The notes under the pieces are model-generated. The model was given only the letters and a program-made list of their open reading frames with translations. It was not told the DNA's origin and did no database searches. Shown here piece after piece: positions 43,244-52,544 of a stretch of 64,000 nt of DNA; the first letter of the stretch is position 1; every line of letters starts with the position of its first letter. Made by a program: the position numbers and the translations under genes. Location of the stretch: positions 144,925 to 208,924 of the forward strand of contig JALHOL010000009.1 of assembly GCA_022843025.1 (NCBI GenBank), written 5' to 3'. The DNA is from Paracoccaceae bacterium (GTDB lineage Bacteria > Pseudomonadota > Alphaproteobacteria > Rhodobacterales > Rhodobacteraceae).

Positions 43244-44977
43244 TCATCCAAATGCACGTTGAACAGTCGCGGCAGCAGGTGCCGAACTGTCGGCCGATGC
43301 GCGGCTTTCCTGCCCCGATGGCGCGGTTGATGGTGGGCCAAGGCGGAACGTCATCAGAACCGTGTTCATCTGGGCCGTTTCGCGATCAAGGTCAGAGGTG
43401 ATCGTGGTCGCACTTTGCGCCATCGCCGTGTTCTGGCGGGTCACCTCGTTGAGGCGGTCCACACTGGAGGCGATCTGCGACAACCCGGATGCCTGCTCTT
43501 CGGCGGCCTCGGCGATGTTCACGACGATATCCCGGATGTTGGAGATGCCCACGACCATTTCGCCGATGGCATTTCCCGTTCTGTCCACCAGGGCCACGCT
43601 TTCGCCGACATTGCGCGTGCTGTCGCCGATCAGCCGCTTGATTTCCTGCGCCGCTTCGGCCGAACGCTGGGCCAGATCGCGGACCTCCAGCGCGACGACG
43701 GCAAAGCCGCGACCGCTTTCGCCGGCGCGGGCCGCCTCGATCCCGGCATTCAGGGCAAGGAGGTTGGTCTGGAAGGCAATCTCGTCGATCGCGCCAATGA
43801 TGCGTTCGATCTTGCCCGAAGATGATTCCAGGCTTTTCATTGCGACAACCGTCTGCTGCATCACATTCGACACGTGATGCGCGTTTTCCGTGACAGAGCC
43901 GACAAGCTTGCGCGCCTCACGCGTGCTTTCGGTGGTTTGCTGCACGGTCGAGGTGATCTGCGTCAGCGCCGCAGCGCTTTGGTCGATCGACGTCGCTTGC
44001 TGTTCTGTCCTGTGCGTCAGGCTGTCCGACGATCGCCGCAATTCCTGTGATCTTCCCCGCACGTTCATGGAACTGTCGCGGATCTGCTGCATCGTGGATT
44101 GCAGCCGATCCAGCGCGCTATTGAAGTCGGTCGACAGCCTGTCGAACAAGGGCGACAGTTTCAGCACCGGCACACGTTGTTCCAGATCGCCATCTGCCAG
44201 AGCGCTGAAGGCAGGGCCGATGGTATCGAGGAAGGCAATCCTGTCGGTGATGTCGGTGCAGAATTTGGTGAACTTGACGATATTGCCATCTTCATCGCGG
44301 ATGGGGGTGTAGGCGCCATCTATCCAGACCGCGCGGCCCGATTTCGTTCTGCGCTTGAACTCTGACTGGATATGTTCGCCGGACAGCAGATTGTTCCAGA
44401 ACACCTTGTATTCGGGCGAGCGGACCTCGACCGGGTCCACGAAGATCGAATGATGCTTGCCGATGATTTCGTCGAGGGCGTACCCCATCAACTTTAGAAA
44501 ATTCTCGTTCGCGGAGAGGATGCTTCCGTTCAGATCAAAATCGATCTTGGCTTGCCTGCGGCTGATGGCGCGCATCTGTTCGCCGAAATCGACATTTTCC
44601 AGCCGTGTGCTGGCATCGGCCCATTCGACAACATATCCGGATATCCCCCAAAGGGACCGGATCGGCGTGGCGATCAGGTCAAAGGATCTTGCCCCGATCC
44701 GGATGGTGGTGCGATGCGTGGCCTGCAGGGCGGGCAGCATGCTGCGCTGGTGCGAAGCTGTCTTGTGAAAGATGTCGATCTTTTGGCCCATCAGCCTGTC
44801 GACCGAAAACTGTGGCATGTCGCGGCGCAGCTGTTCTTCGGACTGGCGCAGAAAGGCCCGCAACGACGGATTGACATAGGTGATGCGCAACCTGCGGTTC
44901 GCGATCATCACAGGGGCCTGCATCGACTGGACGGCCTTGTAGACGAGACGGCCTTTGGGAACCAACCTGGACAACAT
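43244..44977 (-). CDS. Cytosolic PAS-PAS methyl-accepting chemotaxis protein
   Basis: A 577-residue transducer with no membrane segment. Two PAS domains (about 15-125 and 138-250; the second has SILSANENFLKLMGYALDEI and ends in a PAC-like GNIVKFTKFCTDITDR) precede the signalling domain. The hairpin tip is [20 protein letters not shown]. The lack of a membrane anchor and the double PAS suggest an internal cue such as redox state or oxygen, similar to Aer-like or Tlp cytosolic receptors. GGGAGGA lies seven bases before ATG 44977. No CheR-tether pentapeptide is present at its C-terminus. Confidence 0.9.
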   Translation of the reverse strand: MLSRLVPKGRLVYKAVQSMQAPVMIANRRLRITYVNPSLRAFLRQSEEQLRRDMPQFSVDRLMGQKIDIFHKTASHQRSMLPALQATHRTTIRIGARSFDLIATPIRSLWGISGYVVEWADASTRLENVDFGEQMRAISRRQAKIDFDLNGSILSANENFLKLMGYALDEIIGKHHSIFVDPVEVRSPEYKVFWNNLLSGEHIQSEFKRRTKSGRAVWIDGAYTPIRDEDGNIVKFTKFCTDITDRIAFLDTIGPAFSALADGDLEQRVPVLKLSPLFDRLSTDFNSALDRLQSTMQQIRDSSMNVRGRSQELRRSSDSLTHRTEQQATSIDQSAAALTQITSTVQQTTESTREARKLVGSVTENAHHVSNVMQQTVVAMKSLESSSGKIERIIGAIDEIAFQTNLLALNAGIEAARAGESGRGFAVVALEVRDLAQRSAEAAQEIKRLIGDSTRNVGESVALVDRTGNAIGEMVVGISNIRDIVVNIAEAAEEQASGLSQIASSVDRLNEVTRQNTAMAQSATTITSDLDRETAQMNTVLMTFRLGPPSTAPSGQESRASADSSAPAAATVQRAFG

Positions 44978-45262
44978 GCGCTGTTTCCTCCCTTTCGTGC
45001 GGGGTCGACCCGGCGACCCTTCACGACGAGGATAAGATCTGCGGGTAAAAGCCAGCTTAATGCCGTCGAGATATCATGCAGGCCGACAACCAGGCCGCGG
45101 CAACAACCCTTGCCCCGGAGTGAAGACTTGGGCCTTGCAGATGGGGCCTCTGGCCTTTTCGGTCAGATCAAGGACATTCCTGCCAAACCTTGGCAGCGAG
45201 ATGGCGATCAAACGCTGCGCGACAGGGATGAGGGGGTCGGGTGGCAATCGGCCGGGTATTTG

Positions 45263-47167
45263 TCACTCGGGTTTGGGCAGAACGCTGACGCTGGTCCGTC
45301 GGAATGCGTCTGTGGTCGGCACGGGCGGGTGCAGGGTGAGCGCCTCTGTCTGGCGACCAGGGGCGTGGATGGCGCGGGCGACGGCCAATCCGGCGAAGGC
45401 AAGGGCGGGCAGTGTGGTGCTGGCGATATAGCGACGTTCCCAGCGGGGCCGGAAGGCCTGTTTGAACTGGGCCAATCCGGCGCTTTTCCGGGTCAGGCGG
45501 GTGGCGACTTGGCCGATCAGGCCGGGCAGTCCCCAGCCGGATTCCGGCACGCAGGCCAGCGAGACGCGCCGGGCTTGGCCTTGGTGGGCGATGTCGATCG
45601 CGTGGCAGAGCATCAGGTAGAGCGTGCCATCCGGCATGTCGCGGCGGGATCGGATCAGGTCAAGAACCCATTCCGTTTCGGTCGCATGGAAGCTGAGAAA
45701 GGCGAGCAAGCTGCCTTTGGCATCGCGGGCGAGGATGACAGGTTGATGCGTCAGCGTGGCGGGCAGGAAGCGGCCCATCGAGAAGCCGCGCTCGCCCCCA
45801 TGGGCCTGTGACCATTGGAGGGCCACTTCGGCCATTTCCGCAAGGGGGAGGTGTTCTGCCAGTGAGACCGTGACGCCTGCGCCGGTCGCATGCCGCAGCT
45901 TTCGGCGCAGGCCCGATTTTTCGGCCCCGGCGGTGGTGAAAGCGGCCGGATCGATCACTGCTTCACGGGCGAGGGGAAGAACCCGCATGCCGGACCGGCG
46001 CGCCTCGGCCGCGAGGCGGGGGCCGATACGGTAGAGGCAGGCGACCGTGCCCTCGCGCTGGGCGTCGGTCCGGGCGGCATGAAGGGCGGCCGCGGGGTCG
46101 GCCGGGCCAGCGACTGGCTGAACGGGATCGCCCAGATGGACAGTGACGCCCGGCAGATCGGCCCTGAGCCAGAGGTCAGCGGTGGGGAGGCGGATGAGAT
46201 CAAGCTCTCCCTGCAGGGCAAGCTGCAACTCGGCCCGCGGCAAGTGGCGTAGCCAACCCGGAGAGGGGAGCACAGGGGCAAGCCTTGGCGGCAGGATGTG
46301 GAGCGGCCGGTTTTGGCCGGATGCCGGGCGGTGATCGGTTCCGAAACCGGCCCAAAGTGCCCCAAGCAGGGCGGGAAGGGCATAGGCCACGCCCCGGAAG
46401 GCGACGATCCCCGCCATCAGCTGGCTGGGGTCGGTGGCGGGGAAGCCGGACAGCATGAAGGTTTCAAAAACGCCGGTGCCGGCCGGGCTGCCAGAGGCCA
46501 GTCCGCCTGCAAAGGCGGTAAGGAAGCCGGGAAGGAAGTCGCCAAAGCCCAGTGTCGCCGTTACCTGCGCGGGCATCACCACCCAGGCCGCAAGGGCAAG
46601 GCCCAGCACATCCACCATCAGCCAGCCGCCGAAGCGGGCGAGGGTAACCCAGCCCGGCACATGGGCAAGCCAGCGTGCGGGCAGGATCAACCGGGCGGGC
46701 CGCAGGAGGCAGGCGAGCAGGACAACGGCCAGCAGCCCCTGAAATCCTGCCAAAGCCATGGCTTGCACCACCCCCCAAAGCAGGGCGATCCCGGCAAAGA
46801 AGCAAAAGGTCAGAGCGGCAGAGATGCCGAAGGAGTGCCGCAGCGACAGTTCCGGCAAGAGCCGCCTGCGGACGACGGCACCCACGACCGGGCCGAAACC
46901 AACGGTCTGGGAAATTGCAGCGGCTGCCATCGCGGCACGGCGGCCCCGCCCCACGCAAATCTGCATCCCGAGATGCGCCATGACGGCGCGTTCCTGCCCG
47001 GCTGCACCGATAAAGGCTATTCCTGCAGCAAGCATGCCGGCCAACCATTGCCAGACCGTCAGCTCTTGCAAAGCGGCGAGGATCAAATCCAGCCGAAGAT
47101 CGGCAAAGAGACCCGCACCAAACCAGAGGCAAAGGCCGACAATGACGCCAACAAGGCCCAGCCGCAT
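45263..47167 (-). CDS. mprF: MprF-like phosphatidylglycerol aminoacyltransferase/flippase
   Basis: About 634 residues. The N-terminal half is polytopic, with a UPF0104/flippase-like domain (FGPVVGAVVRRRLLPELSL, GGLASGSPAGTGVFE). The C-terminal half is the DUF2156 transferase domain with LRRKLRHATGAGV, HGGERGFSMGRFLP and GLAQFKQAFRPRWERRYI, all typical of MprF. MprF adds lysine or alanine to phosphatidylglycerol and flips the product, lowering sensitivity to cationic peptides. The start is uncertain: ATG 47167 has a weak ribosome site, while TTG 47254 would add 29 residues unlike the family. No partner virJ/acvB-like gene is adjacent. Confidence 0.85.
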   Translation of the reverse strand: MRLGLVGVIVGLCLWFGAGLFADLRLDLILAALQELTVWQWLAGMLAAGIAFIGAAGQERAVMAHLGMQICVGRGRRAAMAAAAISQTVGFGPVVGAVVRRRLLPELSLRHSFGISAALTFCFFAGIALLWGVVQAMALAGFQGLLAVVLLACLLRPARLILPARWLAHVPGWVTLARFGGWLMVDVLGLALAAWVVMPAQVTATLGFGDFLPGFLTAFAGGLASGSPAGTGVFETFMLSGFPATDPSQLMAGIVAFRGVAYALPALLGALWAGFGTDHRPASGQNRPLHILPPRLAPVLPSPGWLRHLPRAELQLALQGELDLIRLPTADLWLRADLPGVTVHLGDPVQPVAGPADPAAALHAARTDAQREGTVACLYRIGPRLAAEARRSGMRVLPLAREAVIDPAAFTTAGAEKSGLRRKLRHATGAGVTVSLAEHLPLAEMAEVALQWSQAHGGERGFSMGRFLPATLTHQPVILARDAKGSLLAFLSFHATETEWVLDLIRSRRDMPDGTLYLMLCHAIDIAHQGQARRVSLACVPESGWGLPGLIGQVATRLTRKSAGLAQFKQAFRPRWERRYIASTTLPALAFAGLAVARAIHAPGRQTEALTLHPPVPTTDAFRRTSVSVLPKPE

Positions 47168-47703
47168 CAGCACGACGCGCAGGCCCCGAAACGGCCGCCG
47201 ATCGCACGGCCAAACACCTTCGCTTCCCCCGTGCCATGACCCGCCACCAGACAAAGGGCGAAGAGAAAGGAAAAGGAGCCACGAGCCCCGACTTGGGTGC
47301 GATAGGGAAGGGCGGAACGCCAGTCATGCCCGAGAAAGCCGATCCCTGCCGCCTTGCCCATCCCGTATGTCCCACACAGCAAACACATTTTCAGGACGGT
47401 AATCGACTCGGGTTTCCGGTTCCTTACTGGCGCATCAGAAATCGGGGGGAACGCGGATGAAGCCGATGCAGCCCGGATCCATGGGCGGATTGCGTCACCA
47501 CGGCTGGCGGTGACGTCGCACCGGGCGCGTGTAACATTCCCGCTTTTTCCAGCGCATCCGGTGCGGCATCAATTGTCATGTAAAGGCGGAGTTAGCAGTC
47601 AGCCATGATCCGTGCAGGGTCTGTCATGGCTTGCTCCGTCTGCACCAATGCGCGGCGCAAATCCGAAACAGATAAGATGCTATCGATATTTCAAGTGGAT
47701 GGA
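47168..47703. other. Non-coding stretch between mprF and tRNA-Thr
   Basis: These 536 bases upstream of mprF should hold its promoter and the end of the tRNA transcript, both on the minus strand. Short open frames exist in several phases, but none has a ribosome site and a protein-like composition together. The part 47540-47700 is the least GC-rich. No repeat or clear terminator was found. Confidence 0.4.
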
Positions 47704-47778
<75 letters not shown>

Positions 47779-47912
47779 GCCGGGGCCGGGTGCGGGTGTC
47801 CCGCGCGGCGTGGCGGGTGAATAGCCGCGTTCGGATGGCGGTGCAAGTGCAAACTCGCCGCTTTGCGTGGCGCATTCTGGACCCTTGCGATGGCTTCGTA
47901 TAGGAGGAGGCC

Positions 47913-48107
47913 ATGAACCCGAAATCCCAGGAACCGAAGGCTGCAGGAACTGTGCGCCCGGCGTCGGATGCGACGCGGGAGGCGCGGCTGAAGGCGGCAT
48001 TGAAGGCCAATATGGCGCGGCGCAAGGCGCAGGCCAAGGCACGGTCCGGGGCGCGGGATGGGGCAGAGACGGGGGAGGCGCAAGCCAGCCCCCCAGAGAA
48101 CGAGTGA
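47913..48107 (+). CDS. Small Ala/Lys/Arg-rich protein upstream of murA
   Basis: A 64-residue protein with a strong ribosome site (TAGGAGGAGG, three bases before ATG 47913). It is highly charged, with a central basic helix (REARLKAALKANMARRKAQA) and an acidic tail. No domain or membrane segment is visible. Similar short basic proteins sit before murA in related bacteria as far as I recall, but I know of no function. It ends nine bases before murA, so the two are probably co-transcribed. Confidence 0.75.
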   Translation: MNPKSQEPKAAGTVRPASDATREARLKAALKANMARRKAQAKARSGARDGAETGEAQASPPENE

Positions 48108-48116
48108 GGCGGGCAG

Positions 48117-49388
48117 ATGGATTCGATACTGGTCAAGGGCAATGGCGCGTTGAACGGGGTGATCCCGATTGCAGGGGCCAAGAATGCCTGTCTGACGTTG
48201 ATGCCTGCCACGCTGCTGACCGAGGAGCCGCTGACGCTGACCAATGCGCCGCGGCTGTCGGATATCCGGACGATGACCCAGCTTCTTCAATCACTTGGCG
48301 CGGAAGTGGCCAGTTTGCAGGACGGGCTGGTGCTGGCGATGTCGTCGCATGACATCGACAATCACCGTGCCGATTATGACATCGTCCGGAAGATGCGGGC
48401 GTCGATCCTTGTGCTGGGGCCGATGCTGGCGCGGGATGGGCATGCGGTGGTGTCGCTGCCGGGGGGATGTGCCATCGGGGCGCGGCCGGTGGACCTGCAT
48501 CTGAAGGCGCTGGAGGCGATGGGGGCGGAGCTGGACCTGCGCGAGGGCTATGTTCATGCCAAGGCGCCCGGTGGGCGGTTGCGGGGGGCGGTTGTCGATT
48601 TCCCCTTCGTCTCGGTCGGGGCGACAGAGAATGCGCTGATGGCGGCGACGCTGGCCAAAGGAACCACCGTGTTGAAGAACGCCGCGCGGGAGCCGGAAAT
48701 TGTTGATCTGGCGCAATGCCTTAGGAAGATGGGCGCGCAGATCGAGGGCGAGGGGACGTCGACCATCACCATTCAAGGGGTGGACCGCCTGAACGGGGCG
48801 ACCCATCCGGTTGTGACCGACCGGATCGAGTTGGGCACCTATATGCTGGTGCCTGCGATCTGTGGCGGTGAGGTGGAATGTCTGGGCGGGCGGATCGCGC
48901 TGGTGGGTGCCTTTGCCGAAAAGCTGGACGAGGCCGGGATCAGCGTGACCGAGACCGAGCGGGGGCTGAAAGTCAGCCGCAAGAATGGCCGGGTGAAGGC
49001 AGTCAACGTGACGACAGAGCCGTTTCCGGGCTTTCCGACCGACCTGCAGGCGCAGATGATGGCGCTGCTTTGCACGGCGGATGGCGTGTCGGTGCTGGAA
49101 GAAAAAATCTTTGAAAACAGGTTCATGCACGCGCCCGAACTGATGCGGATGGGGGCCAAGATCGACGTGCATGGCGGCACGGCGACGGTGACGGGGGTGG
49201 CCAAGCTGAAGGGGGCGCCGGTGATGGCGACGGACCTGCGGGCATCGGTCAGCCTGATCCTTGCGGGGTTGGCGGCAGAGGGTGAGACGGTGGTGAACCG
49301 GGTCTATCACCTGGACCGCGGCTATGAGCGGGTCGAGGAAAAGCTGCGGGCCTGTGGCGCGCAGATCGAACGGATCAAGGGGAACTGA
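48117..49388 (+). CDS. murA: UDP-N-acetylglucosamine 1-carboxyvinyltransferase
   Basis: A 423-residue enzyme catalysing the first committed step of peptidoglycan synthesis: transfer of enolpyruvate from PEP to UDP-GlcNAc. Lys22-Asn23 (AGAKNACL), the catalytic loop Cys118 in [16 protein letters not shown] (the residue attacked by fosfomycin), and the C-terminal [16 protein letters not shown] and [13 protein letters not shown] are all in place. Length is standard. The murA - DUF2948 - hisD order that follows is typical of Rhodobacterales. Confidence 0.97.
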   Translation: MDSILVKGNGALNGVIPIAGAKNACLTLMPATLLTEEPLTLTNAPRLSDIRTMTQLLQSLGAEVASLQDGLVLAMSSHDIDNHRADYDIVRKMRASILVLGPMLARDGHAVVSLPGGCAIGARPVDLHLKALEAMGAELDLREGYVHAKAPGGRLRGAVVDFPFVSVGATENALMAATLAKGTTVLKNAAREPEIVDLAQCLRKMGAQIEGEGTSTITIQGVDRLNGATHPVVTDRIELGTYMLVPAICGGEVECLGGRIALVGAFAEKLDEAGISVTETERGLKVSRKNGRVKAVNVTTEPFPGFPTDLQAQMMALLCTADGVSVLEEKIFENRFMHAPELMRMGAKIDVHGGTATVTGVAKLKGAPVMATDLRASVSLILAGLAAEGETVVNRVYHLDRGYERVEEKLRACGAQIERIKGN

Positions 49389-49393
49389 CCAGA

Positions 49394-49870
49394 ATGACCG
49401 ACGCGCGATTTGAAGACGGGGAGGCCGGGCCGCTGAACCTTGTCGCGCGGGATGCGGATGATCTGGGCATCCTTTCGGCGCTGGTGCAGGATGCGGTGCT
49501 GACCGGGGCAGACCTGACATGGAAGCGGGGGCAGCGGCGATTTGCCTGTCTGATCAATCGCTTCCGCTGGGAAGACCAGAGCGCCGCCGAGGCAGCAAGG
49601 CGGCCTTATGAGCGGGTACGGGCCCTGTTGGTGATCGAAGACGCACTGAACGTGCGGTCGCAGGGGATTGACCGGGGCGATCCGGAAACGGTGCTGTCGA
49701 TCCTGTCGCTGGACTGGCAGCCCGGCGAGGATGGCACCGGGCGGTTGACGCTGGTGCTGGCAGGCGATGGGGCGGTGATGGTCGAGGTCGAGGCGTTGGA
49801 AGTGACGCTGCACGATGTGACCAAGCCTTATGTGGCACCCAGCCGCAAGAAACCCGAGCATCGGGATTAA
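49394..49870 (+). CDS. DUF2948 family protein
   Basis: A 158-residue soluble protein. The blocks LNLVARDADDLGILSALVQD, WKRGQRRFACLINRFRWED and the C-terminal VEALEVTLHDVTKPYVAPS identify DUF2948, a family of unknown function that lies between murA and hisD in many alphaproteobacteria. It starts six bases after murA. There are no catalytic-looking motifs. Confidence 0.88.
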   Translation: MTDARFEDGEAGPLNLVARDADDLGILSALVQDAVLTGADLTWKRGQRRFACLINRFRWEDQSAAEAARRPYERVRALLVIEDALNVRSQGIDRGDPETVLSILSLDWQPGEDGTGRLTLVLAGDGAVMVEVEALEVTLHDVTKPYVAPSRKKPEHRD

Positions 49871-49908
49871 CAAGCCTTTGGGATTGCTGGATTTGTCGCG
49901 TTTGGACC

Positions 49909-49956
49909 GTGCAACACGCGGTGCAGATGATGGTGCAGACGGCTGTGCATACAAAT
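49909..49956 (+). repeat. 12-bp tandem repeat array, copy B (intergenic)
   Basis: Four consecutive 12-base units each begin GTGCA, at 49909, 49921, 49933 and 49945 (GTGCAACACGCG, GTGCAGATGATG, GTGCAGACGGCT, GTGCATACAAAT). They match, unit by unit, the array inside the methyltransferase gene at 25189. This copy lies 39 bases after the DUF2948 stop, in a 442-base gene-free stretch before hisD. Confidence 0.78.
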
Positions 49957-50116
49957 TTCGGCAGGGTGATGGGGCCGGGCGTGGTTAACGGTGCGCCGCC
50001 GCACAGGTTTTGGCGGATGTGGGGGTGGTGACGTTGTTTGCCGCCATATCTTGGGTGTCCCTCGGATAAACCCAGTGGTTTTACAACGTAGGTCCAGATG
50101 CACGCCGAGAGGGCGA

Positions 50117-50219
50117 AATTTGACGCAAATTTCGCGACGATTTTTGCCGCAAAAATCGGTGGGATACCGGTGGACCCGAGATTGCCTGCCGCAGGCAGGC
50201 GCGGAATTTGCGTCAAATT
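50117..50219. repeat. Nested palindrome element upstream of hisD
   Basis: AATTTGACGCAAATT (50117-50131) and its exact reverse complement (50205-50219) enclose two further hairpins. One is a 21-base perfect palindrome with half CGATTTTTGC (50138-50158). The other is GCCTGCC-GCA-GGCAGGC (50184-50200). The outer stem extends inward to 19 bp with one G-T pair, so the whole can fold as a three-way junction. It is AT-rich in the arms, unlike its surroundings. It resembles an extragenic palindromic element; it ends 94 bases before the hisD start. Confidence 0.75.
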
Positions 50220-50312
50220 CTGTTCCGGGCTTGGAAGTCAGAAACCGTCGTGGCGCGGGTTGAGTGGGAGCGGTCGCCGCGCTAGATGGGGCGGACGTTT
50301 TGGAGAGCCGCA

Positions 50313-51614
50313 ATGACCTTTTTCCTGACCACCGATGCGCCGGATTTTGAAGCCGCCTTTGTGCAGCTTCTGTCCATGAAGCGCGAAGAGGCCGAGGATG
50401 TGGATCAGGCCGTGGCGGCCATCATCGCCGATGTGCGGGCGCGGGGCGATGCGGCGCTGATCGATCTCACAGCGCGGTTTGACCGGATGGAGGTAACAGC
50501 GGAGCGGTTGGCCTTTACCGACGCCGAGATCGAGGCGGAGATTGCAAAGGTGTCGCCCGAGGATCGGGCGGCGCTGGAATTGGCCGCCGAGCGCATCCGC
50601 GCCTATCACGCGCGGCAACTGCCCGAGGATCAAAGCTGGACCGATGCGAGCGGGGCGACGCTGGGCTGGCGTTGGACGGCTGTATCGGCGGCGGGGCTTT
50701 ATGTGCCGGGGGGGCAGGCCTCTTATCCGTCGTCAGTGCTGATGAATGCGATTCCGGCCAAGGTGGCGGGGGTGGAGCGGCTGGTGGTGACCTGCCCGAC
50801 ACCGGGGGGCGTGGTCAATCCGCTCGTCCTGCTGGCGGCGCGGATTGCCGGGGTGGATACGGTCTATCGCGTGGGCGGCGCGCAGGCGGTGGCGGCGCTG
50901 GCCTATGGCACGGCGACGATTGCGCCAGTGGACAAGATCACCGGGCCGGGGAATGCCTATGTGGCGGCGGCCAAGCGGCGGGTGTTTGGCCGCGTGGGGA
51001 TCGACATGATTGCCGGGCCGTCGGAGATTCTGGTGATCGCGGACGGCGACAATGACCCGGATTGGGTGGCGCTGGACCTGCTGAGCCAAGCCGAGCATGA
51101 CGAAAGCGCGCAGTCCATCCTGATCACCACCGATGCCGCATTCGGGCAGGCGGTGGCGCGGGCGGTGGAGGCGCGTCTGGAAACGCTGGAGCGGCGCGCG
51201 ATTGCGGGGGCAAGCTGGCGCGACAATGGCGCGGTGATCGTGGTGCGCGATCTGGCAGAGGCGGCGGCTTTGGCCAACCGCATCGCGGCAGAGCATCTGG
51301 AGTTGTTGGTAGCGGACCCAGAGGCGCTGGCTGCACGCATTCCCCATGCGGGGGCCATCTTCCTTGGGGCGTGGACACCGGAGGCGATTGGCGATTACGT
51401 GGGCGGGCCGAACCATGTGCTGCCGACGGCGCGGTCGGCGCGGTTTTCCAGCGGGTTGAATGTGCTGGACTTCATGAAGCGGACGACGATGGCGCGCATG
51501 ACGCCCGAGGCTTTGGCGGCGATTGGCCCTGCGGCGGAGCGGCTGGCCATCAGCGAAAGCCTTGAGGCGCATGGGCTGAGCGTGCGGGCGCGGTTGGATC
51601 GGTTGAATGGGTAG
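50313..51614 (+). CDS. hisD: Histidinol dehydrogenase
   Basis: A 433-residue, zinc-dependent enzyme of the last two steps of histidine synthesis (histidinol to histidine with two NAD). The blocks YVPGGQASYPSSVLMNAIPA, DKITGPGNAYVAAAKR, AGPSEILVIAD, QAEHDESAQS, AAEHLELLV and HGLSVRARLDRL are all conserved. ATG 50313 follows TGGAGAG at good spacing; the frame is open nine codons further upstream. No other his gene is adjacent, as is usual in this group. Confidence 0.96.
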   Translation: MTFFLTTDAPDFEAAFVQLLSMKREEAEDVDQAVAAIIADVRARGDAALIDLTARFDRMEVTAERLAFTDAEIEAEIAKVSPEDRAALELAAERIRAYHARQLPEDQSWTDASGATLGWRWTAVSAAGLYVPGGQASYPSSVLMNAIPAKVAGVERLVVTCPTPGGVVNPLVLLAARIAGVDTVYRVGGAQAVAALAYGTATIAPVDKITGPGNAYVAAAKRRVFGRVGIDMIAGPSEILVIADGDNDPDWVALDLLSQAEHDESAQSILITTDAAFGQAVARAVEARLETLERRAIAGASWRDNGAVIVVRDLAEAAALANRIAAEHLELLVADPEALAARIPHAGAIFLGAWTPEAIGDYVGGPNHVLPTARSARFSSGLNVLDFMKRTTMARMTPEALAAIGPAAERLAISESLEAHGLSVRARLDRLNG

Positions 51615-51618
51615 GGCG

Positions 51619-51645
51619 CGCCCCGATGGGGCGGGGCGGGCTTTT
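51619..51645 (+). terminator. Possible terminator after hisD
   Basis: CGCCCC (51619-51624), loop GAT, GGGGCG (51628-51633) begins four bases after the hisD stop. The next bases are GGGCGGGCTTTTC, so the T run is eight bases away from the stem. It is a moderate candidate for ending the murA-hisD transcript. Confidence 0.4.
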
Positions 51646-51701
51646 CAAGCGAGGACGGGTCTGGCAGGCTGCAGCCTGAGGTTGTTTCTGTTGGTGTCGT
51701 C

Positions 51702-52355
51702 GTGCTGTCAAAGTTTTCCCGCGCCTATCCGCTCATATCGGTTGGTGTCTGGTCCGGTCTGTTAGTGCTGTTTTACCTCGTGTGGCGCTGGGTCTATCCC
51801 CGCGATCACGTCCTGCCGGTGCTGTCCGGGGCGGTGTTCCTTTTTGCCGGGACGTTCAATGCCTTCCTTGTCGGCAGCGCGCTGCTTGTCGAACGGGCTG
51901 TTCGCGCCGACCCGCCCCTTTGGCGGACGAGATATGCCTTGGCCCTGTCGCTCTTTTGGTTCGTGAGCCAGGTCATCTTGACCGGGACAGCATTGCCTTC
52001 CGGTCAGGCGCTGGTGCAAATGGGCGCGGGGCTGATCTTCGGCGCGTTCATGGCGCGTCTTGTGCGGCATGAAGAGATGGTCGTGGGCGATGGGGCCTTC
52101 GATCTGGAGCGGCCGTTCTGGGCGACGCGGACAGGTGATGTGGTCATCACCTATGCGGGCTTTGCGCCGCTTGGCGTGGCGCTTCTGATGGCGCTGTTCG
52201 CGCCCGGTACGGCGATAGGGATTTTCCTGTTGGTCCTGTTGATTCTGGTCATGTTGCCGCTTGGCCTAAGGAACCGGACCCGCTGGCGCGAAAGGGAGAT
52301 GCTGGCGTTGGCGGGGGTGGCGGCGCTGGTGGTTGGGTTGTACGCGGCGAGGTGA
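51702..52355 (+). CDS. Integral membrane protein of unknown function
   Basis: A 217-residue protein with about six hydrophobic segments (for example SVGVWSGLLVLFYLVW, VLSGAVFLFAGTFNAFLVG and GIFLLVLLILVMLPLGL). There is no signal peptide distinct from the first segment and no recognised motif. The start GTG at 51702 has no strong ribosome site. It sits between hisD and the UPF0262 gene, which I would expect to be neighbours in this group, so it looks like a local insertion. Function cannot be inferred. Confidence 0.65.
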   Translation: MLSKFSRAYPLISVGVWSGLLVLFYLVWRWVYPRDHVLPVLSGAVFLFAGTFNAFLVGSALLVERAVRADPPLWRTRYALALSLFWFVSQVILTGTALPSGQALVQMGAGLIFGAFMARLVRHEEMVVGDGAFDLERPFWATRTGDVVITYAGFAPLGVALLMALFAPGTAIGIFLLVLLILVMLPLGLRNRTRWREREMLALAGVAALVVGLYAAR

Positions 52356-52544
52356 GGCTATCGCAACGTTCTGTGCAAAGGCGAGACAGTGCCTATGCGG
52401 ACCTTGCGGCGGATGTCGGAGCCGCAGCACGGGCGCTTTCAGGCTTCCTCGCTCTGCCGTTAGGGCGCAGTAGCCTTCCCCATCGCCCTTGCGCTGCGGG
52501 TTGAGGTCGGGCATCACCCTTCGGGTGAGAGAGGGGTCTGCCGG

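Noticed and set aside
44552..45811. Plus-strand open frame of 419 codons
   Set aside because: It crosses the start of the PAS transducer, the intergenic space and the end of mprF without any protein-like pattern.
47167..47388. Minus-strand 73-codon frame ending at the mprF start
   Set aside because: It has a Cys-containing, partly hydrophobic sequence but no ribosome site, and no coupling evidence beyond position.
49909..50030. A coding frame through the intergenic dodecamer array (V-Q-H-A, V-Q-M-M, V-Q-T-A, V-H-T-N)
   Set aside because: It has no start with a ribosome site and stops shortly after the array, so I treat the array as DNA repeat rather than a peptide gene.
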